Below, in pieces: positions 37,701-46,465 of a stretch of 64,000 bases of DNA (positions are counted from its first letter, which is position 1; each line of letters begins with the position of its first letter). Source of the DNA: Mycoavidus cysteinexigens_B (lineage in GTDB: Bacteria > Pseudomonadota > Gammaproteobacteria > Burkholderiales > Burkholderiaceae); assembly GCA_031963465.1 (NCBI GenBank), contig JASSUG010000001.1, positions 186,001-250,000 on the forward strand, read 5' to 3'. The position numbers were made by a program, and so were the translations under genes. Under the pieces are notes generated by a model. It was not told the origin of the DNA, made no database searches, and saw only the letters and a program-made list of their open reading frames with translations.

Positions 37701-40112
37701 CGCGCAGCAAATTTACGCAATATCGAGTTTGGAGAAATGCCAGCACTAAAGTTAGGGGGCTGGCCTAATGCTTGTAGTTACTCGCCAGATGGCCACTGGC
37801 TGGTGGTTGGAGTACCTCTTAAAGGATGCCATCTGTATCGACTAGAAAAAACAGAAACAAAACTAAAAACAAAAACACAGCAAAAGCTAGAGCTTAAATA
37901 TGAGTTGACCCTTAATCCTCCATTATTTATGAAACACTTTGTAGGATACGAAGTTGTATTTTCGCCTGATAGTAAAAGTTTGGCATCAGTTGATTATGAT
38001 GGAGCTGTGAGGCTATGGTCATTGACAGGAAAACTGGAGCGTATGTTTAAACAAAGTTACAGTGCACAGTTAGCTTCAAGCGTTTCATTTTCTAAAGATG
38101 GTCAATGGCTAGTATCAGGTGGTGATGACAAGGCAATCAAATTATGGAAGATACAAACAGACGAACCACTGCACGCGCTAAAGGAACCCGAGTACACGCT
38201 AGAAGCGCATGATGGAGAGGTTAAAAGTGTGTCGATTTCATCAGATAACAAGTGGTTAGCGTCTGGAAGTCTAGATAAAACAGTGAAGCTATGGGAGTTA
38301 GGAGAGCTGGGAAGCGCAGAAGTGAAGTTGCGACAAACGCTTGTAGAGCATACTGATGAGATTCATAGCGTGTCTTTTTCAGAAGATAACAAGTGGCTGG
38401 CGTGTGGTGGAGAAAGCGGTACAGTAATACTTTGGAAGCTAGAGAGCAGGGGCGCATTGTCACCTCAAATACTTAAAGGGCATTCTGGTTTGATGAGAAG
38501 CTTATCGTTTTCGCCGGACAGTAATTGGTTGGCCTCAGGGGGAGGGGATAAAGTAGTGAGGCTGTGGGAGTTAGAAAACTCGGAAGCGGTCTTGCGTCAT
38601 ACGCTCGAAGGTCACACTGCTCCAGTAAGGGGGGTATCTTTTTCGTCAGATGGTAATTGGTTAGCGTCGGTGAGTCACGATAAGACGTTAAAGCTATGGG
38701 AGTTAAAGAATGACGGAGTGTTATCGCGTCAGACATTCGAAGGACATAATGGCAAAGTGTGGAGCGTGTCGGTTTCGCAAAATGGCAAATGGTTAGCCTC
38801 TGGGAGTGATGATAAAACCGTGAAGCTATGGGAGGTAGTAAATGGAGATGTATTGTTACGCCAGACGTTAAAGGAGCACAATGGAAACGTTTTAGATGTA
38901 ACAATTTCCGAAGATGGTAAATGGCTAGCCTCTGGAGGTAGTGACAAAACAGTGAAACTATGGCAACTGCAAAACTCAGGAAGAGCTACGCTGCATCAAA
39001 CTCTTGAACGCCATGGTGATGCAGTGTTTGGTGTGTCGATTTCATTCGATAATAAGTGGCTAGTATCTAGTGGTGGCAAAACGGTAAGGCTATGGGAATT
39101 AAGTGACAGAGGAGCATCGCTGCGTCAAACATTTGAGTGTCACAGTGATCAACAGAGGCGTGTGTCAATCTCACAGGATGGCAAGTGGCTGGCATCTGGA
39201 TCTGGGAGTTATGATGGGAGTGAGAGCATTGGCAAGAAAGTTGAGCTCTGGAAACTGAAGCCAGAAAGCGGAGAAAGATTGTTGCACCAAATACTAGAAG
39301 GTCATAGTAGGGATGCTTTTAGTGTATCGTTTTCAATAGACGGAAAGTGGTTGGCGTCTGGGAGTTTCGATTGTACGGTGAAGCTTTGGAAGCTAAGCGA
39401 CATTGGAGCGTCGTTGCGACAAACATTTAAAGGCCATAAGTGGGAAATTCTTAGCGTGTCGTTCTCTCCAGACAGCAGGTGGTTAGTGTCTGGAAGTGTT
39501 GATAGGACAGTAAAAATATGGTCGGTAGATACAGGTAAATGTAAAGCCACGATTCAGTGTTTTATTAGAGATATCAGTTCAGTTGTTTGGCAAGAGTACA
39601 CTGAAAATTCAGCTAAAATTGTCGTGGCAGGAGGTGAAAATACGATTCGTATTCTGCAACTAGAGCGCAAAGGAAACAACTGGAAATCTAATTTGCTCTG
39701 GACTTCATATCAATACGAACTCTCTGTAGGCAATTTAGTGATTGAAGGTGCGCAGAGTTTGAGTTTAAATAATAAGCGTTTGATTGAGCAAAAGCGTAGC
39801 AATAAGAATGCCAGCATGTCCCTTGAATCAGCAATTTCACTTTATAATAAGTTCAGCACGGGCATAAAGCTGGCTAATTTCTTTAGAAGTCGGATGAATT
39901 TAAGCCCTATATCGATTCAAGACACAAGTGGTTCAAATCGAGTAGATAATACCTTTTTTCCTAGTGCACTTCCAGAGGAAATTTCTAATGCATTTGATAT
40001 AAACGAATCAAATTCTTTAGGTTTAGAAAATTCATTTTTAAACATGGTTGGAGAACTAGAGGCTGGGTCAAAAAACGATGGTAAATCAATATCGGAGAGG
40101 ATTCCTTCTTAG
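34704..40112 (+). CDS. NLR-like protein: TIR/SEFIR-like, NACHT, pentapeptide, 14-unit WD40
   Basis: Product of 1802 residues. The ATG at 34704 (GGAG 11 nt upstream) gives MFDHRVSQ, like MFNF of the preceding gene; an in-frame GTG lies 9 bp earlier. The first 440 residues closely resemble that gene, including KPSLFLVYAHNN at 174 and SDQTPMGQ. The NACHT domain has Walker A GDSGAGKST at 530-538 and Walker B FVFILDGYDEI with Asp601, and ends FIHKSILEYFVARSLF. After it come the linker LLSIIERSKTDTE, pentapeptide repeats (about 953-1015), 14 WD40-type units (SVSFSPDSNWLASGG pattern) and a tail with EGAQSLSLNNKRL. The back half is the cassette of the F-box-like proteins. The design matches fungal NWD and bacterial NACHT defence proteins. 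Function is inferred. Confidence 0.85.
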   Translation: MFDHRVSQYNQTQILTAQIYLDQARTEQRLEVALALYDQAKVTFKQIADASQLVPSLLEVKNVLRQARSTSQTHEEEILRQRIAEIYFERGKLLEKLGKSEKAQASYNKARVWGYEGTQLASNASKVSLPSRDMPLVAQTALPAFLSAQKKSAWVDYLFENALSTLSSLEVSNKPSLFLVYAHNNSAHGKAEADTSRYLIEKLSAIRVNLYSDQTPMGQVYSGSSEDLKEHGKLEDILTSQLCLLPVRLKKDVEPVDKVVVCCSEVLESYLKWQYYDDFCLDIQIAYCRDCEQESTLAIREVVRQFSQEEPYKGGFHHVLTEMAFLQIRAEQLRDDHGIIPISLTPKSSEQCLGRFIAPTAVRMEDISRFQEKANAGQEVYPNQSRHWVLFKLIERLFVGSDEAKIFLNKFWGGYSKFIDQLKNESTLDDLEFAKLLDGIFDGIRTALHSQLASTVQQQHQQLRVLNADPRAVLKQQYFDNLRQDEAFKETLQLYVEPRGKAGLHESHTFNLLSKIKELLREKQVVLLTGDSGAGKSTLNRVLEKHLWENKKEHDAIPLFISLPSIEKPDDDLIAKALKKRGLSKFQIQTLKKHKFVFILDGYDEIGQTKNLYQRNLINQPDGWQGHMVISCRSEYLGQDYRRYFEPKTNLWGEDPSFQEVVIEPFSEKERNQYLEKYVQHNPKGWVASRYREALEQPNLKVLVSNPFLLCVVLEALPYLENEGKARTAVQLRMDLYDQFVKQWFERNQQRLNTHDLTGTKREIFRALFDDGFAQHGFQFVKNLAIHLYTENAGKPVVEYSWLKDSKNWKETFFGLEDKKQLLREAWPLIRSGNQYRFIHKSILEYFVARSLFDSFDACIVPAATGHRGGNDVSVYRYGNRATLPSQIPPDVSLAPNHWVGDLGVVRWLTERVQQERAFKKQLLSIIERSKTDTEVHQAAANAMTILVRAGVQFNGVDLKGARIPGADLSYGVFDHTRFEGADLSEVTLRGAWLCGANMRAANLRNIEFGEMPALKLGGWPNACSYSPDGHWLVVGVPLKGCHLYRLEKTETKLKTKTQQKLELKYELTLNPPLFMKHFVGYEVVFSPDSKSLASVDYDGAVRLWSLTGKLERMFKQSYSAQLASSVSFSKDGQWLVSGGDDKAIKLWKIQTDEPLHALKEPEYTLEAHDGEVKSVSISSDNKWLASGSLDKTVKLWELGELGSAEVKLRQTLVEHTDEIHSVSFSEDNKWLACGGESGTVILWKLESRGALSPQILKGHSGLMRSLSFSPDSNWLASGGGDKVVRLWELENSEAVLRHTLEGHTAPVRGVSFSSDGNWLASVSHDKTLKLWELKNDGVLSRQTFEGHNGKVWSVSVSQNGKWLASGSDDKTVKLWEVVNGDVLLRQTLKEHNGNVLDVTISEDGKWLASGGSDKTVKLWQLQNSGRATLHQTLERHGDAVFGVSISFDNKWLVSSGGKTVRLWELSDRGASLRQTFECHSDQQRRVSISQDGKWLASGSGSYDGSESIGKKVELWKLKPESGERLLHQILEGHSRDAFSVSFSIDGKWLASGSFDCTVKLWKLSDIGASLRQTFKGHKWEILSVSFSPDSRWLVSGSVDRTVKIWSVDTGKCKATIQCFIRDISSVVWQEYTENSAKIVVAGGENTIRILQLERKGNNWKSNLLWTSYQYELSVGNLVIEGAQSLSLNNKRLIEQKRSNKNASMSLESAISLYNKFSTGIKLANFFRSRMNLSPISIQDTSGSNRVDNTFFPSALPEEISNAFDINESNSLGLENSFLNMVGELEAGSKNDGKSISERIPS

Positions 40113-40192
40113 AGCCGGAAGAGGAGGAAGAGGTTTTTAGCTAAAGCCATTTTAGTCTGAGAGAGAATGAGTTGAAAGCGGGGTGTTGGCAG

Positions 40193-40224
40193 GGCTAACC
40201 AAAAGCAATGGCATTCGGTTAGCC
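40193..40224. terminator. Hairpin between convergent NACHT-WD40 and dut genes
   Basis: GGCTAACC (40193-40200) pairs perfectly with GGTTAGCC (40217-40224) over a 16-nt loop that contains a further GC pair. It lies between the stops of two convergent genes. No T run follows on either strand, so it may be a weak bidirectional terminator or a transcript-end stabiliser. Confidence 0.35.
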
Positions 40225-40242
40225 TATTAAATAGGGGGTTAT

Positions 40243-40689
40243 CTACGCCCTACCCGTACTCCCAAACCCGCCTTCACCACGCGCACTTTGCGCAAACTCA
40301 TCAACAAGATTAAATTCAGCTTGCATCACAGGCACGACTACGAGTTGGGCCAAACGCTCAAAGGGCGCGAGCGTAAAGCAAGTTTGCCCACGGTTCCAGG
40401 TCGAAATCATCAACTGCCCTTGGTAGTCGGAATCAATCAACCCCACTAGATTGCCCAGCACAATACCGTGTTTATGCCCAAGCCCTGAGCGTGGCAAAAT
40501 CAGCGCGGCATAGCCTGGGTCATGCAGATGAATGGCGAGCCCAGTGGGGACTAATGCCGTAGCGCCAGGCTCAAGCGTTAGTGGAGCGTCAAGGCACGCA
40601 CGCAAATCAAGCCCAGCGCTGCCAGTGCTTGCATAGTGCGGCAATTGATCACGCATGCGCGGATCGAGAATTTTGATATCGATTTTCAT
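40243..40689 (-). CDS. dut: Deoxyuridine 5'-triphosphate nucleotidohydrolase (dUTPase)
   Basis: Homotrimeric dUTPase that splits dUTP to dUMP and pyrophosphate, keeping uracil out of DNA and supplying dTMP synthesis. The 148-residue product has the five family motifs: ASTGSAGLDLRA, PRSGLGHKHG, GNLVGLIDSDYQG, ERLAQLVVVPV and RGEGGFGSTGR, the last closing over the nucleotide. It is the last gene of the minus-strand run and follows coaBC with a 1-bp gap, the usual Burkholderia order. Confidence 0.96.
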   Translation of the reverse strand: MKIDIKILDPRMRDQLPHYASTGSAGLDLRACLDAPLTLEPGATALVPTGLAIHLHDPGYAALILPRSGLGHKHGIVLGNLVGLIDSDYQGQLMISTWNRGQTCFTLAPFERLAQLVVVPVMQAEFNLVDEFAQSARGEGGFGSTGRA

Positions 40690-40690
40690 A

Positions 40691-41887
40691 TTAATCTTTA
40701 ACCGTTAGACGCTGGGCAATTTCAGCGATTAAAGTGCGGGCTAGCGCTTGTTTATCCATGCGCGGCAGCGGGGTCGCGCCTGTTGCGTCGAATAATGTGA
40801 CTTCGTTGTCGTCGTAACCAAAAGCCTTAGGACCCAGATTGCCGACTAAAAGCGGTACGTTTTTGCGTATACGTTTTTCCTGTCCATGCTTCTCAAGCGC
40901 TTCACTTTCTGCTGCAAACCCTACGCAAAAGGGGGGCTTAGGCAAATGGGTGACTCTTTGCAAAATATCTGGATTTTCAACAAAAGTGAAGCGAGGGGTG
41001 ACGGAATCGCCATTTTTCTTAATCTTTTCCATGCTGACTTGGTCAACGCGCCAGTCAGAAACGGCTGCGACCGCGATAAAAATATCAGTTTCGGCTATTG
41101 CGGCCATGACGGCATCATACATTTGTTGAGCAGTTTGTATATCGTCACGGATCACGCCGGCGGGCGTGGCAAGTGGCGTCGGGCCTGCAATTAAGCGAAC
41201 CTGCGCGCCACTGTGCGCTGCTGCGCGTGCCAGAGCGAAGCCCATTTTGCCGCTTGAACGGTTGGTGAGGCCGCGGACTGGATCAATCGGTTCATAGGTC
41301 GGGCCTGCGGTGATGAGTACGCGTTTGCCAGCCAGTAATTTTGGTTGAAAAAATGCAATGATGGCATCTAATATTGCCGTTGGCTCAAGCATCCGGCCTG
41401 CACCGGTTTCGCCACATGCTTGCGACCCGGCATCAGGGCCCAGCACTAAGATTTTATCTGCATGAAGTTGCGCAAGGTTGCGCTGGGTGGCTGGATTTTG
41501 CCACATCTGCTGGTTCATCGCCGGGGCCACCAGCAGCGGGCAAGTGCGTCCAATGGCTAGCGTGGAGAGAAGATCGTCGGCCAAGCCGTGGACCAGTTTC
41601 GCAATAAAATCCGCTGAAGTGGGGGCGATGATGAGTGCATCTGCTGCTCGTGAGAGGTCGATATGAGCCATATTATTGCTCATGCGTGCATCCCACTGGC
41701 TGGTATAGACTGGGCGGCCTGACAGCGCCTGCATCGTAACTGGCGTAATGAATTGGGTCGCGGCGTCGGTCATCACGACCTGTACCGTAGCGCCGGCTTG
41801 GGTGAGCAGACGGGTTAATTGCGCAGATTTATAGCAGGCAATGCCGCCTGTTAGGCCAAGCACGAGATGTTTGTTGAGCAGATCCAT
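40691..41887 (-). CDS. coaBC: Bifunctional phosphopantothenoylcysteine decarboxylase/synthetase CoaBC
   Basis: Coenzyme A biosynthesis enzyme. The 398-residue product has an N-terminal flavin-dependent decarboxylase (CoaC, LVLGLTGGIACYKSAQLTRLL, active-site AHIDLSRAAD, PAMNQQMW) and a C-terminal CTP-dependent synthetase (CoaB, VLITAGPTYEPIDPVRGLTN, NRSSGKMGFALA, VAAVSDWR). Both halves are intact. It lies between lspA (25 bp away) and dut, which probably share its transcript. Confidence 0.95.
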   Translation of the reverse strand: MDLLNKHLVLGLTGGIACYKSAQLTRLLTQAGATVQVVMTDAATQFITPVTMQALSGRPVYTSQWDARMSNNMAHIDLSRAADALIIAPTSADFIAKLVHGLADDLLSTLAIGRTCPLLVAPAMNQQMWQNPATQRNLAQLHADKILVLGPDAGSQACGETGAGRMLEPTAILDAIIAFFQPKLLAGKRVLITAGPTYEPIDPVRGLTNRSSGKMGFALARAAAHSGAQVRLIAGPTPLATPAGVIRDDIQTAQQMYDAVMAAIAETDIFIAVAAVSDWRVDQVSMEKIKKNGDSVTPRFTFVENPDILQRVTHLPKPPFCVGFAAESEALEKHGQEKRIRKNVPLLVGNLGPKAFGYDDNEVTLFDATGATPLPRMDKQALARTLIAEIAQRLTVKD

Positions 41888-41912
41888 CTGGATTCTTTAA
41901 GTAATCATGGTT

Positions 41913-42404
41913 TTAGCGTGCGCGCCGAACGCGCCGCAGTTCATCGATAATCAGCAAAATTGCACCGCACGTAATCGCGCTATCGGCCACGTTGAAGGCT
42001 GGCCAGTGCCAGCCCCGAAAATGAAAATCGAGGAAATCAATGACATGGCCATATAACAGCCGGTCGACGACATTACCAAGCGCGCCCCCCAGAATGAGAG
42101 ACAGGGCAGTGCAAAAAAGCTTTTGGCCGCTGTGCCGTTTAAGTAAGTAAGTGATAAAAAGTGCTGCGGCAATGCCCAACGCAATAAAAGCCCAGCGTTG
42201 CCAGCCGCCGGCTTTCGCTAAAAAGCTAAAAGCCGCGCCTGGATTATAGACCAGGACTAGATTAAAAAATGAGGTCAGCTTATGCGACTCGCCATACGCA
42301 TAAGCGTGCATGATTGAAAGCTTGCTGAGTTGGTCGCACAAGATGATGGCCAGCGCTAACCCTAACCAACGTATGAGTGTTTCGCGATTGTGTTGGTTTG
42401 CCAT
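41913..42404 (-). CDS. lspA: Lipoprotein signal peptidase LspA (signal peptidase II)
   Basis: Inner-membrane aspartic protease that removes the signal peptide of prolipoproteins after diacylglyceryl modification. The 163-residue product has four membrane helices. The catalytic region is visible as GGALGNVVDRLLYGHVIDFLDF and FNVADSAITCG, which carry the two catalytic aspartates. Its ATG overlaps the ileS stop by 1 bp (TAATG), the coupled ileS-lspA arrangement found in most proteobacteria. Confidence 0.95.
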   Translation of the reverse strand: MANQHNRETLIRWLGLALAIILCDQLSKLSIMHAYAYGESHKLTSFFNLVLVYNPGAAFSFLAKAGGWQRWAFIALGIAAALFITYLLKRHSGQKLFCTALSLILGGALGNVVDRLLYGHVIDFLDFHFRGWHWPAFNVADSAITCGAILLIIDELRRVRRAR

Positions 42405-45244
42405 TATGCTGCCCTCCGTGTAGGTTCGCCGGCGCCAAATAGATTGTTAAAACATCTCATGCAGAGAGTGGGATGGGCGGATTCTGCGCCGACGTCGCTA
42501 CGATAATGCCAACAACGCTCGCATTTGTGATGCGCGGAAGGGGTCACATAGATGCCTTCATCGCTTTCCTGCTCAACTTTGACGACGGTCGCGGCGGATG
42601 TAATCAAAATAAATTTTAAGTCATCGCCTAAGCTTGCTAGGGTCTCATAACGCACGCCGCTCATGCTTAACTCTACCTCGGCTTGCAACGATGAACCGAT
42701 TTGACCACTGGTGCGAGCCGCTTCAAGTGCTTTAGTGACTTCACTACGCACTGTGCGCACTAGTTGCCATTTGGCGATCAGTGTTTCAGCGTGCTCGACG
42801 GCTGGATATGTGTGATACGTTTCGGTAAAAATGGTGGCTGCGTCCGGCTCTAGGACTTGCCATGCTTCTTCAGCGGTAAAGGATAAAATCGGCGCAATCA
42901 TCCGCAACAGACTTTGCGTGATGTGATACAGCACGGTTTGCGCGGCGCGCCGTGCGGGCGCATCTGGCGCTGCGGTATAGAGGCGATCTTTAAGGATATC
43001 CAGGTAAAAACTCCCCAAATCTTCTGAACAAAAGGTCTGGAGCTTTGCTAGCGCTGGCTGGAATTCATATTGATCGTAATGCACAAGAATCTCGCGTTGC
43101 AACGCCGCTGACATTGCCAGCGCATAGCGATCCATTTCAAGCCAGCTAGCCATCGGTTGAGCGTGTTGCGCATAGACAAAATCAGACAAATTGGCCAATA
43201 AAAAGCGTAGCGTATTACGGATGCGCCGATAACTCTCGACCACGCGTTTTAAGATTTCATCGGAAATGGATAGCTCGCCTGAATAGTCGGTCGAGGCGAC
43301 CCAGAGCCGAATAATCTCCGCGCCCAGGGTGTCAGTGATTTGCTGTGGCGCAATCACATTGCCGAGCGACTTTGACATCTTGCGGCCTTGTCCGTCGACG
43401 GTAAAGCCGTGCGTGAGCAGGGCTTTGTAAGGCGGCTGGCCATCCAGCATAGACGCGGTTAACAGCGATGAATGGAACCAGCCACGATGCTGATCAGATC
43501 CTTCTAGATACAAATCAGCTGGAAAGGCAAGCTGATCCTGATGAGAGCCGCGCAGTACATGCCAATGGGTGGTGCCAGAATCAAACCAAACATCGAGCGT
43601 ATCGCGGTTTTTTTCATAATGATCTGCGTCATCGCCGAGTAACTCACGCGGCTCAAGCGCTTGCCATGCTTCAATGCCGCCTTGTTCAACGCGTTGGGCG
43701 ATTGCTTCAAGCAGCGCCAGCATATTAGGATGGAGCTCGCCAGTTTCTTTATGCACAAAAAAAGCGATCGGTACGCCCCATTGACGTTGCCGTGAGACGG
43801 TCCAATCGGGACGATTAGCAATCATGCCAAATAGCCGCTGTTTGCCCCAGGCCGGGTAGAAATGTGTCGCCTCAATGCCCTCCAAGGCGGTGGCGCGCAG
43901 AGTTTTGCCGCCTTCCTTAGGGACGAGATCCATACCCACAAACCATTGCGAAGTCGCACGATAAATGATGGGTGTTTTATGCCGCCAACAATGCATATAG
44001 CTATGCGTATACATTTCGGTTTTGAATAACCCGCCGGCTTGGTCTAAGGCTTCGACAATTTTAGGATTCGCTTGCCAAATCGACAGGCCGCCAAAAAGGG
44101 CCAGCGATTCAGCATAATAGCCATTGCCGAGCACCGGGTTAATGATCTGCTCATCATGGATGTGATGCGCTTTACACGAAATAAAATCCTCAACGCCATA
44201 GGCCGGTGCTGAGTGAACTACCCCCGTGCCCGTCTCTAAGGTGACATAATCGCCAAGGTGGATGGGCGCAGTCCGTTGATAGGCTTCGTGCACAGTGGCT
44301 AGCGGATGATGAAAATGAAGCCCGTCTAGCGCTTTACCTGGCACAGATGCAATGATCGTGCCGCTGAGCCCATATGCTTGTAGGCATGTTTCAACGCGTT
44401 CGGTGGCCAGAATCAGTAAGCCTCGTGGCGTGTCAACCAAACTATAGCTAAACTCTGGATGGAGATTCAGCGCTTGATTCGCTGGAATGGTCCACGGCGT
44501 CGTGGTCCAGATGACGATCCAACCGTTTGCTTGGGGTAACGTGGTGAGGCCAAATGCCTGTGCGATTTTTTCTGGTTGGGCGAAAGCAAAGCCAACATCA
44601 ATCGTGGGATCGGTTTTATCTTGATATTCGACCTCCGCTTCGGCTAGAGCCGAGCCGCAGTCAAAGCACCAGTTCACAGGTTTTAGACCACGAAAGATAT
44701 AGCCTTTTTCGAGAATTTTGGCGAAGGCGCGGATTTCATTGGCCTCATTGGCAAAAGCCATGGTGAGATAAGGTGACTCCCAATCGCCGAGTACCCCCAA
44801 GCGCTGAAATGCAGCCTTTTGCCGCTCGATCTGTTCATTCGCGTAAGCGCGCGCTTTGCGCTGCACTTCGGCAGTGGGCAGTGCTTTGCCAAACTTTTTT
44901 TCAATTTGAATTTCGATCGGCATGCCATGACAATCCCAGCCTGGCACATAGGCGGCATCAAAGCCGGCCAGCGTGCGCGCTTTCACAATCATGTCTTTCA
45001 AGATTTTATTCACCGCATGGCCAAGGTGAATGTCGCCATTGGCATAGGGGGGGCCGTCGTGCAGGACAAATTGCGGGCGCCCCTTGCACACCTGGCGAAT
45101 TTTTTGATACACCTTTTTTTGTTGCCATGCTTTGATCCATTGCGGTTCGCGTTTGGGTAGCTCAGCGCGCATTGGAAAAGAGGTGTTTAGGAGGTTAACC
45201 GGATATTTTGCAACTGGTTTTGCATCCGCTTTTTTATCGCTCAT
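42404..45244 (-). CDS. ileS: Isoleucyl-tRNA synthetase
   Basis: Class Ia synthetase of 946 residues. It has the HIGH-type motif PPYANGDIHLGH (HLGH at 73-76), the large CP1 editing domain (IVIWTTTPWTIPANQAL), KMSKS at 622-626, an anticodon-binding domain, and a C-terminal zinc site CERCWHY with CMRC, as in E. coli-type enzymes. It charges tRNA-Ile and edits valine. The ATG overlaps the ribF stop by 4 bp, and the stop overlaps lspA by 1 bp. Confidence 0.97.
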   Translation of the reverse strand: MSDKKADAKPVAKYPVNLLNTSFPMRAELPKREPQWIKAWQQKKVYQKIRQVCKGRPQFVLHDGPPYANGDIHLGHAVNKILKDMIVKARTLAGFDAAYVPGWDCHGMPIEIQIEKKFGKALPTAEVQRKARAYANEQIERQKAAFQRLGVLGDWESPYLTMAFANEANEIRAFAKILEKGYIFRGLKPVNWCFDCGSALAEAEVEYQDKTDPTIDVGFAFAQPEKIAQAFGLTTLPQANGWIVIWTTTPWTIPANQALNLHPEFSYSLVDTPRGLLILATERVETCLQAYGLSGTIIASVPGKALDGLHFHHPLATVHEAYQRTAPIHLGDYVTLETGTGVVHSAPAYGVEDFISCKAHHIHDEQIINPVLGNGYYAESLALFGGLSIWQANPKIVEALDQAGGLFKTEMYTHSYMHCWRHKTPIIYRATSQWFVGMDLVPKEGGKTLRATALEGIEATHFYPAWGKQRLFGMIANRPDWTVSRQRQWGVPIAFFVHKETGELHPNMLALLEAIAQRVEQGGIEAWQALEPRELLGDDADHYEKNRDTLDVWFDSGTTHWHVLRGSHQDQLAFPADLYLEGSDQHRGWFHSSLLTASMLDGQPPYKALLTHGFTVDGQGRKMSKSLGNVIAPQQITDTLGAEIIRLWVASTDYSGELSISDEILKRVVESYRRIRNTLRFLLANLSDFVYAQHAQPMASWLEMDRYALAMSAALQREILVHYDQYEFQPALAKLQTFCSEDLGSFYLDILKDRLYTAAPDAPARRAAQTVLYHITQSLLRMIAPILSFTAEEAWQVLEPDAATIFTETYHTYPAVEHAETLIAKWQLVRTVRSEVTKALEAARTSGQIGSSLQAEVELSMSGVRYETLASLGDDLKFILITSAATVVKVEQESDEGIYVTPSAHHKCERCWHYRSDVGAESAHPTLCMRCFNNLFGAGEPTRRAA

Positions 45245-46182
45245 AGTGTCTGATCAGAGGAGATGAAGAGTGTACGCGCATGGTCTACGTCGCGCGCAAT
45301 CGCGGCGCGTAAGGTGGCAAGGTCATCATATTTTTCCTCGCCGCGCAATTTTTTCAGGAATTCAATTCGCACTAGTTTGCCATAAGCGTCGCCTTGCCAA
45401 TCGAGGACATGCGCTTCGAGCACCATCCGGCCCGAATCATCCACGGTAGGCCGTATGCCAAGGCTGGCGACGGCTGGCAATGGGTTTTGGGCTAGTCCAT
45501 GCACCCGCACCGCAAAGATGCCTGAGAGCGCTAGGCGTTGGCACGCTATGCGAAAATTCAAGGTCGGAAAACCAAGCTGGCGTCCCAATTTGCTGCCATG
45601 TATGACATGACCGCTAATCATATAGGCACGACCTAGCAAAACGGCGGCGCTGGCCAGATCTCCCGTGAGCAAGGCGGCGCGTACAGCAGAGCTAGAGATC
45701 CGTAGATTACCATTGGTAATCGTGGCAATTTGCTCGACCTCAAACCCATATTGCTTGCTGGCGGCTTGCAAGGTAGCGAAATCGCCGGCCCGTTTTGCGC
45801 CATAGCGAAAGTCATCGCCGACTAAGAGCCAGCGTGTATTTAGGCCTTGTACGATGACGCGTTCGATAAAAGTCGCCGCCGCTTGACTTGCGAAAGTAGC
45901 ATTGAATGGCTCAACAATCACCTGGTTTACGCCACATAGGCGCAAGGCTTCAAGCTTGTCACGCAACAGCGCAATGCGCGGCGGTGCGCCGGCCGGATTA
46001 AAAAATTCGCGTGGATGTGGCTCGAAAGTCATCACGCAAACCGGCAAGCCTCGCTGCTGAGCCTGTTCGCGCATATGCGCTAGCAACATTTGATGGCCGC
46101 GGTGCACGCCATCAAAATTGCCAATAGTTAAGGCGCATGGTATTTTGCTGCGCGCGTTAGAAAGGCCTCTAAACACTCTCAC
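45241..46182 (-). CDS. ribF: Bifunctional riboflavin kinase/FAD synthetase RibF
   Basis: Makes FMN and FAD from riboflavin. The 313-residue product has an N-terminal adenylyltransferase domain with TIGNFDGVHRGHQ and FEPHPREFF, a central LVGDDFRYGAKRAGD with SSSAVRAAL, and a C-terminal kinase with HGSKLGRQLGFPTLN. It probably starts with GTG at 46182: MRVFRGLSNARSK matches the family N-terminus and no in-frame ATG fits. The ribosome site is weak. It heads the minus-strand run ribF-ileS-lspA-coaBC-dut. Confidence 0.94.
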   Translation of the reverse strand: MRVFRGLSNARSKIPCALTIGNFDGVHRGHQMLLAHMREQAQQRGLPVCVMTFEPHPREFFNPAGAPPRIALLRDKLEALRLCGVNQVIVEPFNATFASQAAATFIERVIVQGLNTRWLLVGDDFRYGAKRAGDFATLQAASKQYGFEVEQIATITNGNLRISSSAVRAALLTGDLASAAVLLGRAYMISGHVIHGSKLGRQLGFPTLNFRIACQRLALSGIFAVRVHGLAQNPLPAVASLGIRPTVDDSGRMVLEAHVLDWQGDAYGKLVRIEFLKKLRGEEKYDDLATLRAAIARDVDHARTLFISSDQTL

Positions 46183-46465
46183 ATTCAGTCTCTATTATGT
46201 GCCATCTATTTATGTGCTGTGACCGATTGATGATAACCATTGTTGATTGGACACTTTCGGTTGCGCAAATGATCTGACAATTGCCGCTTCGATGTTGCCA
46301 TAAACTCAATTTTTGCCTATCCACTGCTTTTCGTGCTGTTTAACCATTTAATCAAGCTATCCTGTTTTTCGGCTAGCTCAGAAGAGGAAGATAACAAGTA
46401 TAGCACTGGGTACTTATTACGCTCAGAGGGAATGAATCGGCCGTCTCTGGTGTTAAAATCCGTCA

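Noticed and set aside
46183..46465. Possible tRNA or small RNA in the ribF-purN gap
   Set aside because: No cloverleaf, TTCGA-type loop or strong hairpin was found by eye.
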